This document shows positions 10,157 through 21,247 of a stretch of 64,000 nucleotides of DNA, piece by piece. The stretch lies in NCBI GenBank assembly GCA_002077065.1, contig NAJO01000002.1, positions 434,001-498,000 of the forward strand, given 5' to 3'. Source of the DNA: Cryoendolithus antarcticus. Lineage: Eukaryota; Ascomycota; Dothideomycetes; Cladosporiales; Cladosporiaceae. Position 1 is the first letter of the stretch, and each line of letters opens with the position of its first letter. The notes beneath the pieces were generated by a model. That model did not search any database and was not told the DNA's origin. It was given only the letters and a program-made list of their open reading frames with translations. Made by a program: the position numbers and the translations under genes.

Positions 10157-13100
10157 ATGTACAAATCTATCATTCTTACAGCTTTCACGCTCATCAGCAG
10201 CACAGTCGCACAGACTACCACTTCGACATTCACGGACGACAATGGCATTACTTTCTGGGACTCTGCTTGGGACACTACGATTGGCGATGGCGATGCCACA
10301 TTCGGCATGGCGCTCCCGCCTGCCACGGAGACGAGCCTGGTAGACGAGTACATTGGGCGTCTGGTGATCCCGATTCCATCCAGTGGCACTTGGTTTGGAG
10401 TATCACACGCAAGCATGATGACTGGAGCACTGCTGCTCATCGTCTGGCCAAACGGTGAGGATGTCGTGACGGATCTGAGATACGCTACTGGCTACGTAGC
10501 TCCTGAAGAATACACCGGCAATGCCACTGTCACGACCATCTCGAGCTCCGTCAACGACACATACTTTGAGGTCACTTACCGCTGTCAAGGCTGCTGGTCA
10601 TGGGACCAGGACGGCGCTGCCGATGCGCGACTTCCTGCCACCACCGCATCTGCCCAGCAGCTGATCGGCTGGGCTCAGGCGACCAGTGCCCCCGCCAATC
10701 CTTCTGAGAAGGACTCTTCCATTCAGCAGCACGCTGACTCTGCTGCGAATATCTTCGCCGTCAACGTTGCGTCTGCACGTAACACTGCATACACCGACTG
10801 GATCACGAAGACGGCATCTAGCTACCCTTCCGCGACTGCTGCACCATCATCGACTGGAGCTCCATTCTCCAACGGCACTGCTACTGCTACTGCGACAGCT
10901 ACTAGCGGGCTAACTACAGCAACGCCAACGGCCGTCGCTTCATGCGCAGCCAACAGCTCTGCTCTTAGCGCGACGTACGACTACATCATCGTTGGCTCTG
11001 GCGCTGGTGGTATCCCTCTTGCTGCTAAGCTTGCTGCTTCCGGTGACAGCGTGCTCCTCATTGAGCGTGGACCACCCTCATCCGGACGATGGGGTGGAAC
11101 ATTGAAGCCAGACTGGCTCGTTGGCACAAATCTTACTCGCTTCGATGTGCCAGGTCTTGATAACGAGATCTGGGCTGACTCGTAAGTACCTTGTTGCCAG
11201 CGATTGTAAGCAATATCACTGACACTTGCGCAGTCAAGGCATCGCCTGCTCGGACTACAGCGTCATGGCCGGCTGCGTCCTTGGCGGAGGCACAGCCGTC
11301 AACGCTGGTCTTTGGTGGCGCGCAAATCCCAAGGACTTCGATGAGAACTTTCCCGAAGGCTGGAAGTCATCTGACTTGGAGTCCTCAGTCAACAGTGTCT
11401 TCGAGCGCATCCCCTACACTGACGTCCCAAGCATGGATGGCGTGCTCTACAAGCCCGAAGGTTACTACCTCCTCGGCGGTGCCCTAGTGGCAGCAGGCTG
11501 GAGCAACGTCACCGCTGACAAGGAGCCCGGCTTGAAGAACAGGACCTTCTCCCACCCGAACCACATGTTCTCCAACGGTGAGCGTGGCGGTCCACTAGCC
11601 ACCTACCTAGTCGACGCTGATGCCTTGCCCAACTTCACACTCATGACCAACACCTCCGTCGCCCGCGTGATCCGCGACAGTAGCCAGGCTCTCGGCGTCG
11701 ATGTCGAAGCCACAGGCCCGGGCGGTCAATGCGGCAGCATCAGCTTGACGCCTACCGGGAAGGTGATCCTGTCCGCCGGCGCCTTCGGCACGCCAAAGAT
11801 CTTGTTCCGATCCGGCATCGGACCCCAGGACCAACTGACCATCGTGCAGAAGGCCGAGGGCACCAAGATGATCAACTCCTCACAGTGGCTGAACCTCCCC
11901 GTCGGCTACTCGCTTGACGACCATACCGGCACAGACGTCACTGTCACCCATCCAGGGATTTCATTCTACGACTTCTACGGCGCCTACGATAACCCGATCG
12001 CTGCAGACGCGAAGAAGTACCTCGACTCCCGCTCTGGCATCCTTGCGCAGTCGGCGCCGAATTTGATCGCAATATTCTGGGAAGAGCTCACCGGCGCCGA
12101 TGGCATTACACGCCAGATGCAGTATCAGGCGAGAGTTGAGAGCTCGGGTGGCGTGAAGAGTAACAACTCCATCACCATAACGCAGTACCTCGGCCGGGGT
12201 AAAGTGTCCAAGGGCCGCACGACCATCACCTCAGCGCTGAACATGGTCGTTTCTCAGACTCCCTATGTGAACGACGACAACGATCTCGCCGCTATCAAGG
12301 CTGGGCTGACGGATCTGTTCGCCAATCTGGCGGTGAATAGCGATTTCATCGTCGCCTACCCCGCGAAGAATACTTCCATTGACGCCTTCCTCGCTGGTCT
12401 ACCGCTTACGACCGGTGCGCGCAGCGGCAACCACTGGATGGGCAGCGCAAAGATGGGCCTTGACTCCGGACTCGAGAACGGTACGGCTGTTGTCGATACC
12501 AACACGAAAGTCTACGGCATGGACAATCTTTTCGTCGTCGACGCTAGTATGTTCCCCGGCATCACCTCCACCAACCCTTCAGCGCTCATCGTAGCGGCTG
12601 CCGTGCACGCCGCGGGCAAGATCGCGGCGATCGATACGCTCATCACCACTAAGCCATCCAGCTCGAACAACACTGTCGTCGTGCCTCCCTTCGCGAACAG
12701 CACGTCCAGCGTGATCGTTTCGCCAGTTGGCACTGGCTCGGCTGTGGCGCCTGTCGGTACCGCGCCGATCGGCACGGCATTTTCCAGCACTGTTGCGCCG
12801 GTGACTGCTGCCCCATCGTCGTCGGGGTCGTGCACGAACACTATCACGGTCACACGCTCCGCTTCCTCGAGCTTGGCTGCGCCGGTTGTGAGTGATGTTG
12901 CGACGTCGTACACGAACAGCACTACGATTGCTTTCCCGACTGTCAACACCAGTGGCATTGCGCTGCCGACTGGAACAGCTGCGCCCACTGAGACTGCGGC
13001 GCCTAGCATTCCGGCGACGACCAGTGCGGCTGTCCCAACTACTAGCGCCGCGGCGCCAGGTGGGGCAGGCGTTGCTATCTACCAGAAGTGTGGTGGGATC

Positions 13101-13184
13101 GGATGGACCGGCGCCACCGAGTGTGCTTCGGGGCTGACTTGCAAGCTGTGGAACCCTTATTACGCGCAGTGCGTAACTACTTGA
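10157..13184 (+). CDS. cdh: Cellobiose dehydrogenase with CBM1 (cytochrome b - GMC flavin - cellulose binding)
   Basis: Two exons, 10157-11181 and 11234-13184 (52-nt intron); 991 residues. Order: signal peptide ([19 protein letters not shown]); cytochrome domain to about residue 220, with FGMALP (likely haem Met) and QQHADS (likely haem His); a Ser/Thr/Ala linker; a GMC flavin domain from [12 protein letters not shown] (FAD Rossmann GxGxxG) with [11 protein letters not shown] (catalytic His) and STNPSAL (partner Asn); a Pro/Thr/Val linker; and a C-terminal fungal CBM1 with four Cys ([11 protein letters not shown]...YYAQC). The enzyme (EC 1.1.99.18) oxidises cellobiose and passes electrons through the haem to lytic polysaccharide monooxygenases. 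All key residues are present, so it looks functional: secreted lignocellulose breakdown. A class IIA-type enzyme. Confidence 0.95.
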
Positions 13185-13399
13185 TGCAGTGGATGCCATA
13201 GTGGTCAGTCAAGGCGGCCTGGAGAAGATTCCGAGAGAGACTGAAGCCCATGACATCTCCTTGACTTGTGGTTTGTTTCGCTGTATAGCCTCTATTCGAT
13301 AGATCGTTACGATAGCTGGTGTAGGCATTTGATCATGCCATTGGCAATGTGCTCCCAGTATACTTGTTCAATTTGCCACGTGGACAACATAGGTAAGGC

Positions 13400-15289
13400 T
13401 CACTTCTTGATCCCAACAACGACGAAGTTCCGAGGGCTGATGGCTGGGTCAAACACACACTCCACCCAACTCTGCGCCACCTCAGATTGCTCTCGAAGCC
13501 AGCACCATCGGTCGACGACGATGAGCGCTTCTACAACACCAGCCGAGAAAGCCATAAGACTCCACACAACACTGAGCTCTTTCTTCTTCGCCGCAAAGTC
13601 CCTCTCATACGCTTCCAGCTTCTCATCAGTCAGTATGTTTGCCAGTCCAGCGAACGCCTCGCCTCTCTCCGGATCCTCTCGCAACTTGGTAAGTGCCGCG
13701 CGAGCGTAGGTGGCGAACGACAGGTAAGCTGATTTAGGCAGACTCCCAATGATAATCGGCGTCCCGCTCGTATGGCCACGCGGGCTAGCCTCGCCTCCCT
13801 GCGGCTGTCCCACAACCCCAGCATCAAGAAACACCCGCTGCAACAACGCCCGATAGAAATGCCTTGTAAAGAACCCCTCACTATCCTTCCTCCCCCAATT
13901 CCACGGCGCCTGCACAGCCATCATCCTAGCCGTGATATTGAGCCTTACATCTGCCTTGCAGAACTTTTCGCTCATTGGGAAGCCGTGCGGATCCGCCTGA
14001 GTGGAGGTGGTGGTCAGGCGGGGGTGGGCTGCGGAGCGGAGGGAAGGGAGTTTGTAGGTTGCGGGCGAGAGACGCTCGGTGAGGAGGTTGTAGCAGCAGC
14101 CTACCAATGCGATGGCGCGGATTGAGGGGTTTAGGGTCAGGGAGCGGAGGGCGTGGTGGAGGAGGTTGCCGCAGGAGTGGAGGGAGATGGTCATTTGAAA
14201 AGTGTTGTCTGATGACTGGCTTGTAGGCGGTCCTTTTGCAGCGTTGTGCGTGTTGGTATCAGGCAGAAGGACGATCTGGGCGATCACATCGCCGAGATTA
14301 CCGTCTTGGATCTCGTGGGAGATGTACTGGACGCTTCCCTTGCCGTCAGCGGACAGCTCAACCTTCATTCCTGCGTCGTCCTCTATTGCCAGCGTTGACA
14401 CACTTGCTGCGACGACTTCGGCCGCTTCGTCGTTCGGTTCCGGTGGTGGCGTAGGCAGTGCCGCTTGTTCTGTTGGAGGTTTTACAGAATCCACATCTCC
14501 GCGGAAAGTCTTCTTATTCCGCATCACCACTTCCTTCTCCCTCAGCTGCGCCATGACATCGAACTTGACAGCCCTGTCCTGATTATGTCCTTTCCGCTCG
14601 ATGGCAATGACATGGCGATTGAAAGGTTCACTTGCCAACGCGCGGCCGAGATAGTTCTGGCCGGAGCCGAAGTCGATGAGGTGGCCAATCGCTGGCATCT
14701 GATCACGAGATGCTTTTGAATCTATTGGACCTGTGGAGGAAGCATTTGGAGTGACCGAAGATTCCGACAGCGTTGTATCAAGCTCATCTACATAAGCCGA
14801 GAATAGCGAGACCTCATGCCGTTTCTTAACGTTCATGCCCACAGCTACTCGTCTCGTCAGCTTCGCCGACTTTCGGTTCCGTTGGCATTGATTCGTCCGT
14901 CGGGGCTGTCGATCGAGCGTATGCTGCCGCACACCTCGCACATACTCTATAAGATCCGCAGGCAGGAGGGTCGACGTGCCTCGCCATCCTACTCCAGTTT
15001 GCAATGCGTCCAGATCCTCCCGCATTAATAGGTCCAGTAGGTCCATGATGTCGAGCTCGGCGAGGAAGTCCCGCCATGTTGGAGGTAGGAGGGTGGCATA
15101 GAGATCTGGTGTTGAGGTGAAGAAGTCTAGGAGATGGACGCCGCCGCACAGGGTCTGCAGGAGGGGAGTCGAGGCGAAGTGATTCAAGAGGGAGTCTACG
15201 TAGGCTTCTGGGGAGGCGAAGAGAGGGAAGTAGGGGAGAGGTGGATCTGGGGCGAGTGTTCCCATCTTAGAGATCCTATTGGTAACCAA
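13400..15289 (-). CDS. METTL25/RRNAD1-like methyltransferase domain protein
   Basis: A single exon of 629 residues. The central part has the family signature: GMNVKKRHEVSLFSAYV followed by HLIDFGSGQNYLGRALA, the SAM-binding motif I, then HVIAIERKGHNQDRA. A later LHSCGNLLHHALRSL and VGCCYNLLTER are the conserved second half. Fungal members carry the long variable insert seen here between the two halves (Pro/Glu-rich). The molecular substrate of METTL25-type proteins is not well established, and none can be read from the sequence. The first Met is used; a second Met eight codons on (15265) is equally possible. It converges with the cellobiose dehydrogenase gene across 215 bp and is divergent from the DUF3405 gene. 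Confidence 0.85.
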   Translation of the reverse strand: MVTNRISKMGTLAPDPPLPYFPLFASPEAYVDSLLNHFASTPLLQTLCGGVHLLDFFTSTPDLYATLLPPTWRDFLAELDIMDLLDLLMREDLDALQTGVGWRGTSTLLPADLIEYVRGVRQHTLDRQPRRTNQCQRNRKSAKLTRRVAVGMNVKKRHEVSLFSAYVDELDTTLSESSVTPNASSTGPIDSKASRDQMPAIGHLIDFGSGQNYLGRALASEPFNRHVIAIERKGHNQDRAVKFDVMAQLREKEVVMRNKKTFRGDVDSVKPPTEQAALPTPPPEPNDEAAEVVAASVSTLAIEDDAGMKVELSADGKGSVQYISHEIQDGNLGDVIAQIVLLPDTNTHNAAKGPPTSQSSDNTFQMTISLHSCGNLLHHALRSLTLNPSIRAIALVGCCYNLLTERLSPATYKLPSLRSAAHPRLTTTSTQADPHGFPMSEKFCKADVRLNITARMMAVQAPWNWGRKDSEGFFTRHFYRALLQRVFLDAGVVGQPQGGEASPRGHTSGTPIIIGSLPKSAYLSFATYARAALTKLREDPERGEAFAGLANILTDEKLEAYERDFAAKKKELSVVWSLMAFSAGVVEALIVVDRWCWLREQSEVAQSWVECVFDPAISPRNFVVVGIKK

Positions 15290-15768
15290 GACCTTCGGAG
15301 GTCTTCATGTGAGAGAGGGCTTGGATGTATAGGTGATCGATGGACTCCCACTTAGTCAAAGGCGATCCACAGCAACTCAAACTTGGTCATCTACTGTGGC
15401 TCTCGGGACCACCGTTCTCCTTCATTACTCGTTGCGAGTATAGCAGAATGTTTTATCGAAGTAGGTTTGAATGCATCGGTCCAGAAAGCCCTACACAAAA
15501 AGTCGACGGGTACCTGCATCCGCTGCACGACATCAGACGGGAAATAACTAGCATGGGGGTACCCATGGGCCGCGTATCTGCTACACCTCCCACCACCCGT
15601 TGTTTTTCCGTCGCCTTGTACATACCATCGGAATGTCGATATAACTTACTGGCCCAGGGGTCATCGTCAGCACCACACATAGTCCATCATCACGGGTGGT
15701 GGCAGCAGGCGATCTTCTGCTACCTCATGCTGCGGCCATTAGTCCACTGAGAGAGCTGACTGCTCATA
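15290..15768. promoter_or_regulatory. Divergent promoter region between METTL25-like and DUF3405 genes
   Basis: 479 bp shared by two genes transcribed away from each other. No open frame here resembles a gene and no motif stands out. Confidence 0.4.
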
Positions 15769-18321
15769 ATGCTTCTCTCGGCCTTTACGTCGCCGCGCAG
15801 GCTGGCCCTGCTCGCCGTCTTCGTCTTCATTGTCGCCCTCGCTTTCTTGTCGTCCTCGCCCTCATACCAAGGATACCTGCCGGACTATAAGATACCTGGC
15901 TACAGCAAGTCGAGCAACGAGGAGGACCAGGGGAAGGGGAAGGTAGAGGCAACAGCGAAGGAGGCGACGGCTCCTGCTGCTGTACACACGAGCGCGGCGC
16001 ACGGCGACGAGTATGCCTGGACCAACAGCGTCGATTTCGTGGCAGCAACATCCACCAAGGCAGAAGTAGAGAGCACAACAAGCGAGCTGCCAACGCACAG
16101 TCCCTCGCCTTCGTCCTCAGCTTCAACTTCAGCGTCTACAACCACAACACTACCCCAGCATGCGTCTGTGTCTAACAGCTCAGCCTCATACGCCCCATCG
16201 CCTCTGCCTCACGCCGAGAAGCAGGTCATCGACATTCAGATGCAAGGGCTGCTCCACGACTGGCACCCTCCAGCTTCGATCCCGAAGCACTGGCCTTCCG
16301 CTGAGGAGTATGTGGGTAAGGACTACAATCCGCGACGATGGGAGGGATTTGAGTGGAACACCGAGATCTACACTGAGAATGGTATTGAGAGATTGAAGGA
16401 GGAGAACGGCGTGCAGTTGGAGCCGTATCATCCGTATCCACAGTATGATAGTCAGGAGTACAGGACGGAGTGGCAGGGAGAATACGTGCATTGCGTCGGA
16501 CCGAGGGGAAAGCGGCTGAACGAGAGTGCGGACGATATCGTCAAGGCGTTCACTGCGCTGCCGACTGGGTTTCCGGACGTCTTTGTTGGCAGCGCGAAGG
16601 CGACTGGTGTGGACGCCGAGACGTGCTTTGACAGGTACCACCGATACGGACCATACGGCTATGGCGAGGACGACAGCATCGTGGTCAAGGACTGGGAGAG
16701 GTCAATGCCATACCCTACCTGGGAATCGATAGGTTGGGGACGTCTGCAGGATGAATGTGTGATGGAGAATCAAGAGCGATTCGCACCATACTCACGGACA
16801 CGCGTTGAGCTAGCTACGAACAATACCGCGCCAGACCACTTCCAGCGCCCTTTGTCACACTACGACAAGACTCCCTCATCAGGCCAACCAAAACTCACAA
16901 CCCGCACCGCCGCCGTGATCCGAGCCTACGAAGGCTACACCTACACTCCAAACGACATCATTGCTATCCGCTCCATGATCACGGAATTATCATTGCTAAG
17001 CGGCGGCGAATACAGCGTCTTCCTCTTCGTAAACGTCAAAGACAACGGCGCAGACCTCGATTCCGAAACAGTCCGCCACGACTTCTTGCGTGCAAACATC
17101 CCCCGCGAACTCCAAGACATCGCCATCTTGTGGAACGAGCGCATAATGGAAGCCTGGTACCCGGACATAACCGACTGGCAGGTCTACTGGCACCAGTTCA
17201 TGCCGCTGCAGTGGTTCATGGAAACGCACACGGAGTTTGACTTTGTCTGGAACTGGGAGACCGATGCCCGTTACACAGGCAATCACTATCACTTCCTCTC
17301 CGCTATGTCTTCATTCGCTCTCCAGACCCCTCGGAAATACTTATGGGAGCGCAACGCACGCTACTACATCCCCTCCGCCCACGGCAACAACTACTCAGCT
17401 TTCCTCTCCGACACAGACTACGCTATCGAAGCCGCGTGGCGCAACGACTCCTCGCGAATCCCAATCTGGGGTCCCCAACCTTTCAACGAATTCCGCCAGA
17501 ACCCCATTGGCCCCAAACCCCCGGTCTCAGACCAGAAACTCGACGCTTTCTCCTGGGGCGTAGGTGAGGAAGCAGACCTCATCACGCTCCTCCCCATCTT
17601 TTCCCCCGTACACACAAAATGGGAGTACCGCGACAAAATCTGGAATTTCATCCCTGGTATCCATCCAGTCTTCAACGGCGACGGCGACCCCTCTTTCACC
17701 CACCCTGATTTCATCAATATTGACCGGCGCGTATATATCAACACCGTCTCACGCTTCTCCCGCCGCCAAATCCGCGCCATGCATCTTGAGAATTTGGTCG
17801 GAAGGACTATGCAAGCGGAGATGTGGCCCGCTACTGTAGCCCTCCACCACGGTTTGAAAGCCGTCTACGCTCCTCACCCCATCTGGGCGGACCGTCACTG
17901 GCCGGCTTGGTACGCGGACGCGGTGTTCAATGCTGATGGCGATGAGGCTGCGGCTTGGGGCCAACGGGAGGATAGTGTGTATAATCATGACCGGGAGTGG
18001 AATTTCGCTGGCTGGAGCTGGTACTACGCTTCTCGCTTCCCGCGGACGTTGTACCGCCGGTGGCTCGGGTGGGGTGACAAGAAAGAAGACTGGTCTCCGC
18101 TTCGCGATCTCAGTGGTGAGGATTTTGAGGGGCAAAGCAAAATGATCGCGTTAGGGAAGGAGGGAGGGCAGTGGGATGGAGATGGTGAGGAGGGCGGAGT
18201 CACTAGAGTCGGCGGTAATGGTCGCATGTGTCTGCCTGGGATGCTACTGCATCCGGTCAAGAAAGTGGTGCAAGACGAAGGGGGAGATGGGAAGGGTGTT
18301 GAACGACCGCCCGGCAGATGA
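15769..18321 (+). CDS. DUF3405 family type II membrane protein
   Basis: A single exon of 850 residues. A short basic N-terminus is followed by one membrane anchor (RLALLAVFVFIVALAFLSS, about residues 10-30). A Ser/Thr-rich stem runs to about residue 150 and a large lumenal domain follows. That domain matches DUF3405: WHPPASIPKHWPS, a RAYEGYTYTPNDIIAIRSM start, LFVNVKD, WYPDITDWQVYWHQFMPLQ, and EFDFVWNWETDARYTGN with an Asp-x-Asp-like acidic site. DUF3405 proteins have a glycosyltransferase-like layout and Golgi topology, but their activity is not established. It is complete and in normal codon use. Confidence 0.85.
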   Translation: MLLSAFTSPRRLALLAVFVFIVALAFLSSSPSYQGYLPDYKIPGYSKSSNEEDQGKGKVEATAKEATAPAAVHTSAAHGDEYAWTNSVDFVAATSTKAEVESTTSELPTHSPSPSSSASTSASTTTTLPQHASVSNSSASYAPSPLPHAEKQVIDIQMQGLLHDWHPPASIPKHWPSAEEYVGKDYNPRRWEGFEWNTEIYTENGIERLKEENGVQLEPYHPYPQYDSQEYRTEWQGEYVHCVGPRGKRLNESADDIVKAFTALPTGFPDVFVGSAKATGVDAETCFDRYHRYGPYGYGEDDSIVVKDWERSMPYPTWESIGWGRLQDECVMENQERFAPYSRTRVELATNNTAPDHFQRPLSHYDKTPSSGQPKLTTRTAAVIRAYEGYTYTPNDIIAIRSMITELSLLSGGEYSVFLFVNVKDNGADLDSETVRHDFLRANIPRELQDIAILWNERIMEAWYPDITDWQVYWHQFMPLQWFMETHTEFDFVWNWETDARYTGNHYHFLSAMSSFALQTPRKYLWERNARYYIPSAHGNNYSAFLSDTDYAIEAAWRNDSSRIPIWGPQPFNEFRQNPIGPKPPVSDQKLDAFSWGVGEEADLITLLPIFSPVHTKWEYRDKIWNFIPGIHPVFNGDGDPSFTHPDFINIDRRVYINTVSRFSRRQIRAMHLENLVGRTMQAEMWPATVALHHGLKAVYAPHPIWADRHWPAWYADAVFNADGDEAAAWGQREDSVYNHDREWNFAGWSWYYASRFPRTLYRRWLGWGDKKEDWSPLRDLSGEDFEGQSKMIALGKEGGQWDGDGEEGGVTRVGGNGRMCLPGMLLHPVKKVVQDEGGDGKGVERPPGR

Positions 18322-18980
18322 TCGAAGGTCTATATCTTGAGAACGGCGTTCGCGCACAATGTGACTGGGGCATCTCTCCTTGGCTCACAAGCCGATGGAA
18401 AGAGTTGGGGTGATCGGTCACTGTATATCCTACAATGACATAGCATATCGTATCTGTATATTTACCTCACTGCGGCATTCCTCGGAGCCCGCTTCGTCCA
18501 CTTCACGTACCGTTTGTACTTGCAGCGTCTCCCTGACTCCCATCAGGTTCTCGGCCTGTGCGTTGATCTTTGTGTCTGTGTCTGCGAGGAGAAACGCCGA
18601 TTTTAGTTTTCGACTCGATTCGTTCGCCGAGCATGCAATACTAGTACACTTTCCGTTCGCTGTCCTTCGTACTGGTCGACGCGAGCAGATTTTGTTGCAG
18701 TCGCGGATCACAGCAAACGGGCGGCGGGCGAGGGCGCAGCCATAAGACTCGTCATGTTGCATCCTCGTCGTAGTCTCGCGAATCTTTGAGCTGTGTCGTC
18801 TGCGCTACTGTCGGAGCACCCAAGGCTCGCTCTGACATCCTGTCCAAGCGTTACGTGTTGATTGCAGGACAAATGGCCGGATCGCGGCATTAGTGTGCGA
18901 GACTGACTCGCCTGGCGCTTTCGAAGGAAGATGTTTTCGATCGAGGCTTCCTGCTATCTGTGCAGATGCATAGTAGGCTC
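18322..18980. other. Intergenic region between convergent genes
   Basis: 659 bp downstream of both neighbours, so it should hold their terminators. Two open frames of about 110-120 codons on opposite strands overlap each other, lack any recognisable domain and are rejected. Confidence 0.45.
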
Positions 18981-20162
18981 TCATATCCTCAGCGCGCCTT
19001 CCCAGGCTTTCAACGCCTCCCCACCATACGTGCCCTCGCCTCCTCCTCGTGCTTCCAGCGCGGCCGCCAAGTTATTTAGCGCCGCCCCATAATCGGCCAC
19101 AATACTCTCCACCTTCTCCTTCTCCGGGCACTCGACCCCTAGCACCTTCTGCGCGAGCGCGAGACCCTGCCAGATGGGAACTGATTCCAGCATCTCCCAG
19201 ACTGGTCCGTGGGCTGGAGGTGCGAAGCTGAGGGGTTGTACCAAGGGTCCAAGGTTGGCGAGGAGGCGGGTCGTGTACGCTTGCACAGTCGCTCTCGATC
19301 CCTCAGTCGGCGACGCCGACGGAAAGAGATGGGTATGTGCTGCGGAGAGCGAGAGGAAGACGCCTATCAGCGCTGGATCCTTGCGAGGGTCTGAGGAGGT
19401 GGGGTTTGGCGGGCTTTGATGCGATGGGTCCTCGAGCAAGAGGCCGAGGGCGCGGGCTTGTGTGAGGGCTTTGTGGACGGCGTCTTCGCTCCAGTTGCCC
19501 GAGACAGCTGTTGAGTGGATTGCTGGGGCTAGGAGGCGGGTGATTGTTGGGTAGCGCGCAAGAGTGATGTCTGTCGTGCGATGGCTCGTCAAACACCTCA
19601 GCACCATCCCAACCTGTCCAGCCGCGATCGCTTTACGGACAATGAACTCCACCAACACCGCCTTCGGTGGCGACGCGGAGCAAGTCTGCAGTCCATGAAG
19701 CAGCGCAGGCAAATTCGCCCAGTCCTCTGCGTTGTTGCTCTGCGACATGAGCTGGATCGCATCCTTCACCAATTTCCGCTTCGCAGGGATCTCGGTCCGC
19801 CGCTCTATCCATTGCAGCGGTATCTCCTCGCCACCTAGCGTAGCTGTCTGGGGATTGTCGATTAAGGTCTGCTTGTGCTTCGTTTGGAAGATTAACCTTT
19901 GTGTGGGTTTGGGCAAGGCAGCGGGGATCATGTGCTTGGTTCGCAGGGTGGATAGGACTGCATCGAGGTCGGAGGAGGATGTGGGTGTGAAGGATGGCAC
20001 GGCTGGAGAGGTTAGTGAGCAGCTATAGGGTAGGAGATGCAAGGGGGAGGGGGTACCTTTGGGGCGGGCGGAGGTGGTTGAGAAGGGACGGAGGGTAGAG
20101 CGGAGTTCGGCTTGAGCGGCGCGGTGGAGGCGGAGAGTGCACCGGGCGCAGATGGAGGCCAT
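18981..20162 (-). CDS. Mitochondrial protein of unknown function
   Basis: Not recognised with certainty. The N-terminus (MASICARCTLRLHRAAQAE, then LRPFSTTSARPK) is a classic mitochondrial presequence. The frame is open for 393 codons, but a typical 54-nt intron (20003-20056, donor GTACCC, CTCACTAAC branch, CTCCAG acceptor) lies in frame. Splicing it gives 375 residues. After the presequence the protein is mostly helical, starting with KHMIPAALPKPTQRLIFQTKH and EEIPLQWIERRTEIP. It is divergent, at 146 bp, from the gene for mitochondrial ribosomal protein bL19m, which suggests but does not prove a role in mitochondrial translation. Confidence 0.75.
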   Translation of the reverse strand: MASICARCTLRLHRAAQAELRSTLRPFSTTSARPKGTPSPLHLLPYSCSLTSPAVPSFTPTSSSDLDAVLSTLRTKHMIPAALPKPTQRLIFQTKHKQTLIDNPQTATLGGEEIPLQWIERRTEIPAKRKLVKDAIQLMSQSNNAEDWANLPALLHGLQTCSASPPKAVLVEFIVRKAIAAGQVGMVLRCLTSHRTTDITLARYPTITRLLAPAIHSTAVSGNWSEDAVHKALTQARALGLLLEDPSHQSPPNPTSSDPRKDPALIGVFLSLSAAHTHLFPSASPTEGSRATVQAYTTRLLANLGPLVQPLSFAPPAHGPVWEMLESVPIWQGLALAQKVLGVECPEKEKVESIVADYGAALNNLAAALEARGGGEGTYGGEALKAWEGALRI

Positions 20163-20308
20163 GATGGGGTGCTATGGCTATGTTATGTAAATCGTAGCAA
20201 TATAACAGTGTCGTCCATTGGAAGTTGTCTCGTCTCCTCCGAACTCCGCAGACTTCATCTTTACCTAGCATTGACTGTGACGATTATCTTCATATATTAC
20301 ACGCCGCA
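20163..20308. promoter_or_regulatory. Compact bidirectional promoter of two mitochondrial-protein genes
   Basis: Only 146 bp separate the two start codons, so both genes must share control sequences. The CATTGA/CCATTGGAAG stretch near 20213-20222 contains a CCATTGG element like a CCAAT box in reverse. Confidence 0.5.
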
Positions 20309-21081
20309 ATGATGTCGCTCTCCCCATCGTCCACAAGGCCACTGGCCAATCTCAAGCAGGCAATCCGCCAATGTCGCGCCGAGCGAGCCCAACAACGCCG
20401 CCACTACGCCGCCACGACGGAATCCCTCTACCCCTCCCTGCAAACTCGCTATCCACCGCCAACACCAGGCTTCAGACCCAGTCAAGCCATCAAGCAGAAT
20501 CGTAAGCTCTCGTTGAGAGCAGTATGTATCTAGTCCTATGTACTGACAACGCCTAAGGCTTCGAGATCGGTCTCAAGAAAATCCCCGTCATCCCACCTCC
20601 TCCCTCCACCGCAAAAGCGACACCAGACCCAATAGCCTCATTAACAGCCAACCAACTCACAACCCTCGACCCCACCTCCTCTCGCCGCCGCCTCTTCTCC
20701 CCCCTCAATCCCGATCGCGCCCGCGTCGGCGACATCCTGCTCGTGCGCCTCAAAACCGGTGAACCCTTCAGCGGCGTCTGCATCAATATCCGCGCCCGCA
20801 ATAGCCCCATTGACACCGCGGTGCTGCTGAGGAATAATCTGACGCGAGTGGCTGTGGAGATGTGGTTCAAGATTTTCAGTCCTGGGGTGAGTGGGATTGA
20901 GGTTGTGAGGCGGAAGGAAGGACGAAGGGCGAGGAGGGCGAAGTTGTATTATATGAGGTTGCCGAAGCATGATATTGGGAGCGTGGAGGGGGTTACGAGG
21001 ACGTATCTCAGGGCACGGCAGGGCGGGGCGCCGACAGGAGGAGGTGGGGCGGCGAAGGGCAAGAAGAAGTCGAAGAATTGA
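20309..21081 (+). CDS. img1: Mitochondrial large-subunit ribosomal protein bL19m
   Basis: Two exons, 20309-20501 and 20558-21081 (56-nt intron with CTGACAAC branch); 238 residues. The first 45 residues are basic with RRHYAATTES, a mitochondrial presequence. The body matches ribosomal protein L19: VGDILLVRLKTGEPFSGVCI, LLRNNLTRVAVEMWFKIFSP, then RRKEGRRARRAKLYYMRLPK. The tail ends in a Gly run and KGKKKSKN. The protein sits near the subunit interface of the mitoribosome. Two ATGs stand in tandem at the start. The symbol is the yeast orthologue name and is given with moderate certainty. Confidence 0.88.
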
Positions 21082-21247
21082 GCACACAGGCAGGCGAGAA
21101 GTTCGAGAGCAGGATCATGACACAGTCACCTTAGGGACCAAGGTCTGACGGCCATGCTCAACTACGCTATCTCATGCAAACACTACGCTCATGCCGACCT
21201 AACACCTACCTGGCTTAAGACTCTGCCTTCATCTGTTTCTCGCCACA

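Noticed and set aside
12512..13199. Two long antisense frames under the cellobiose dehydrogenase C-terminus
   Set aside because: They mirror the Thr/Ala/Val-rich linker; low-complexity coding DNA often leaves open antisense frames.
20641..21087. 148-codon antisense frame over bL19m
   Set aside because: It lies opposite a clear ribosomal protein exon and reads as Pro/Arg/His-rich shadow sequence.
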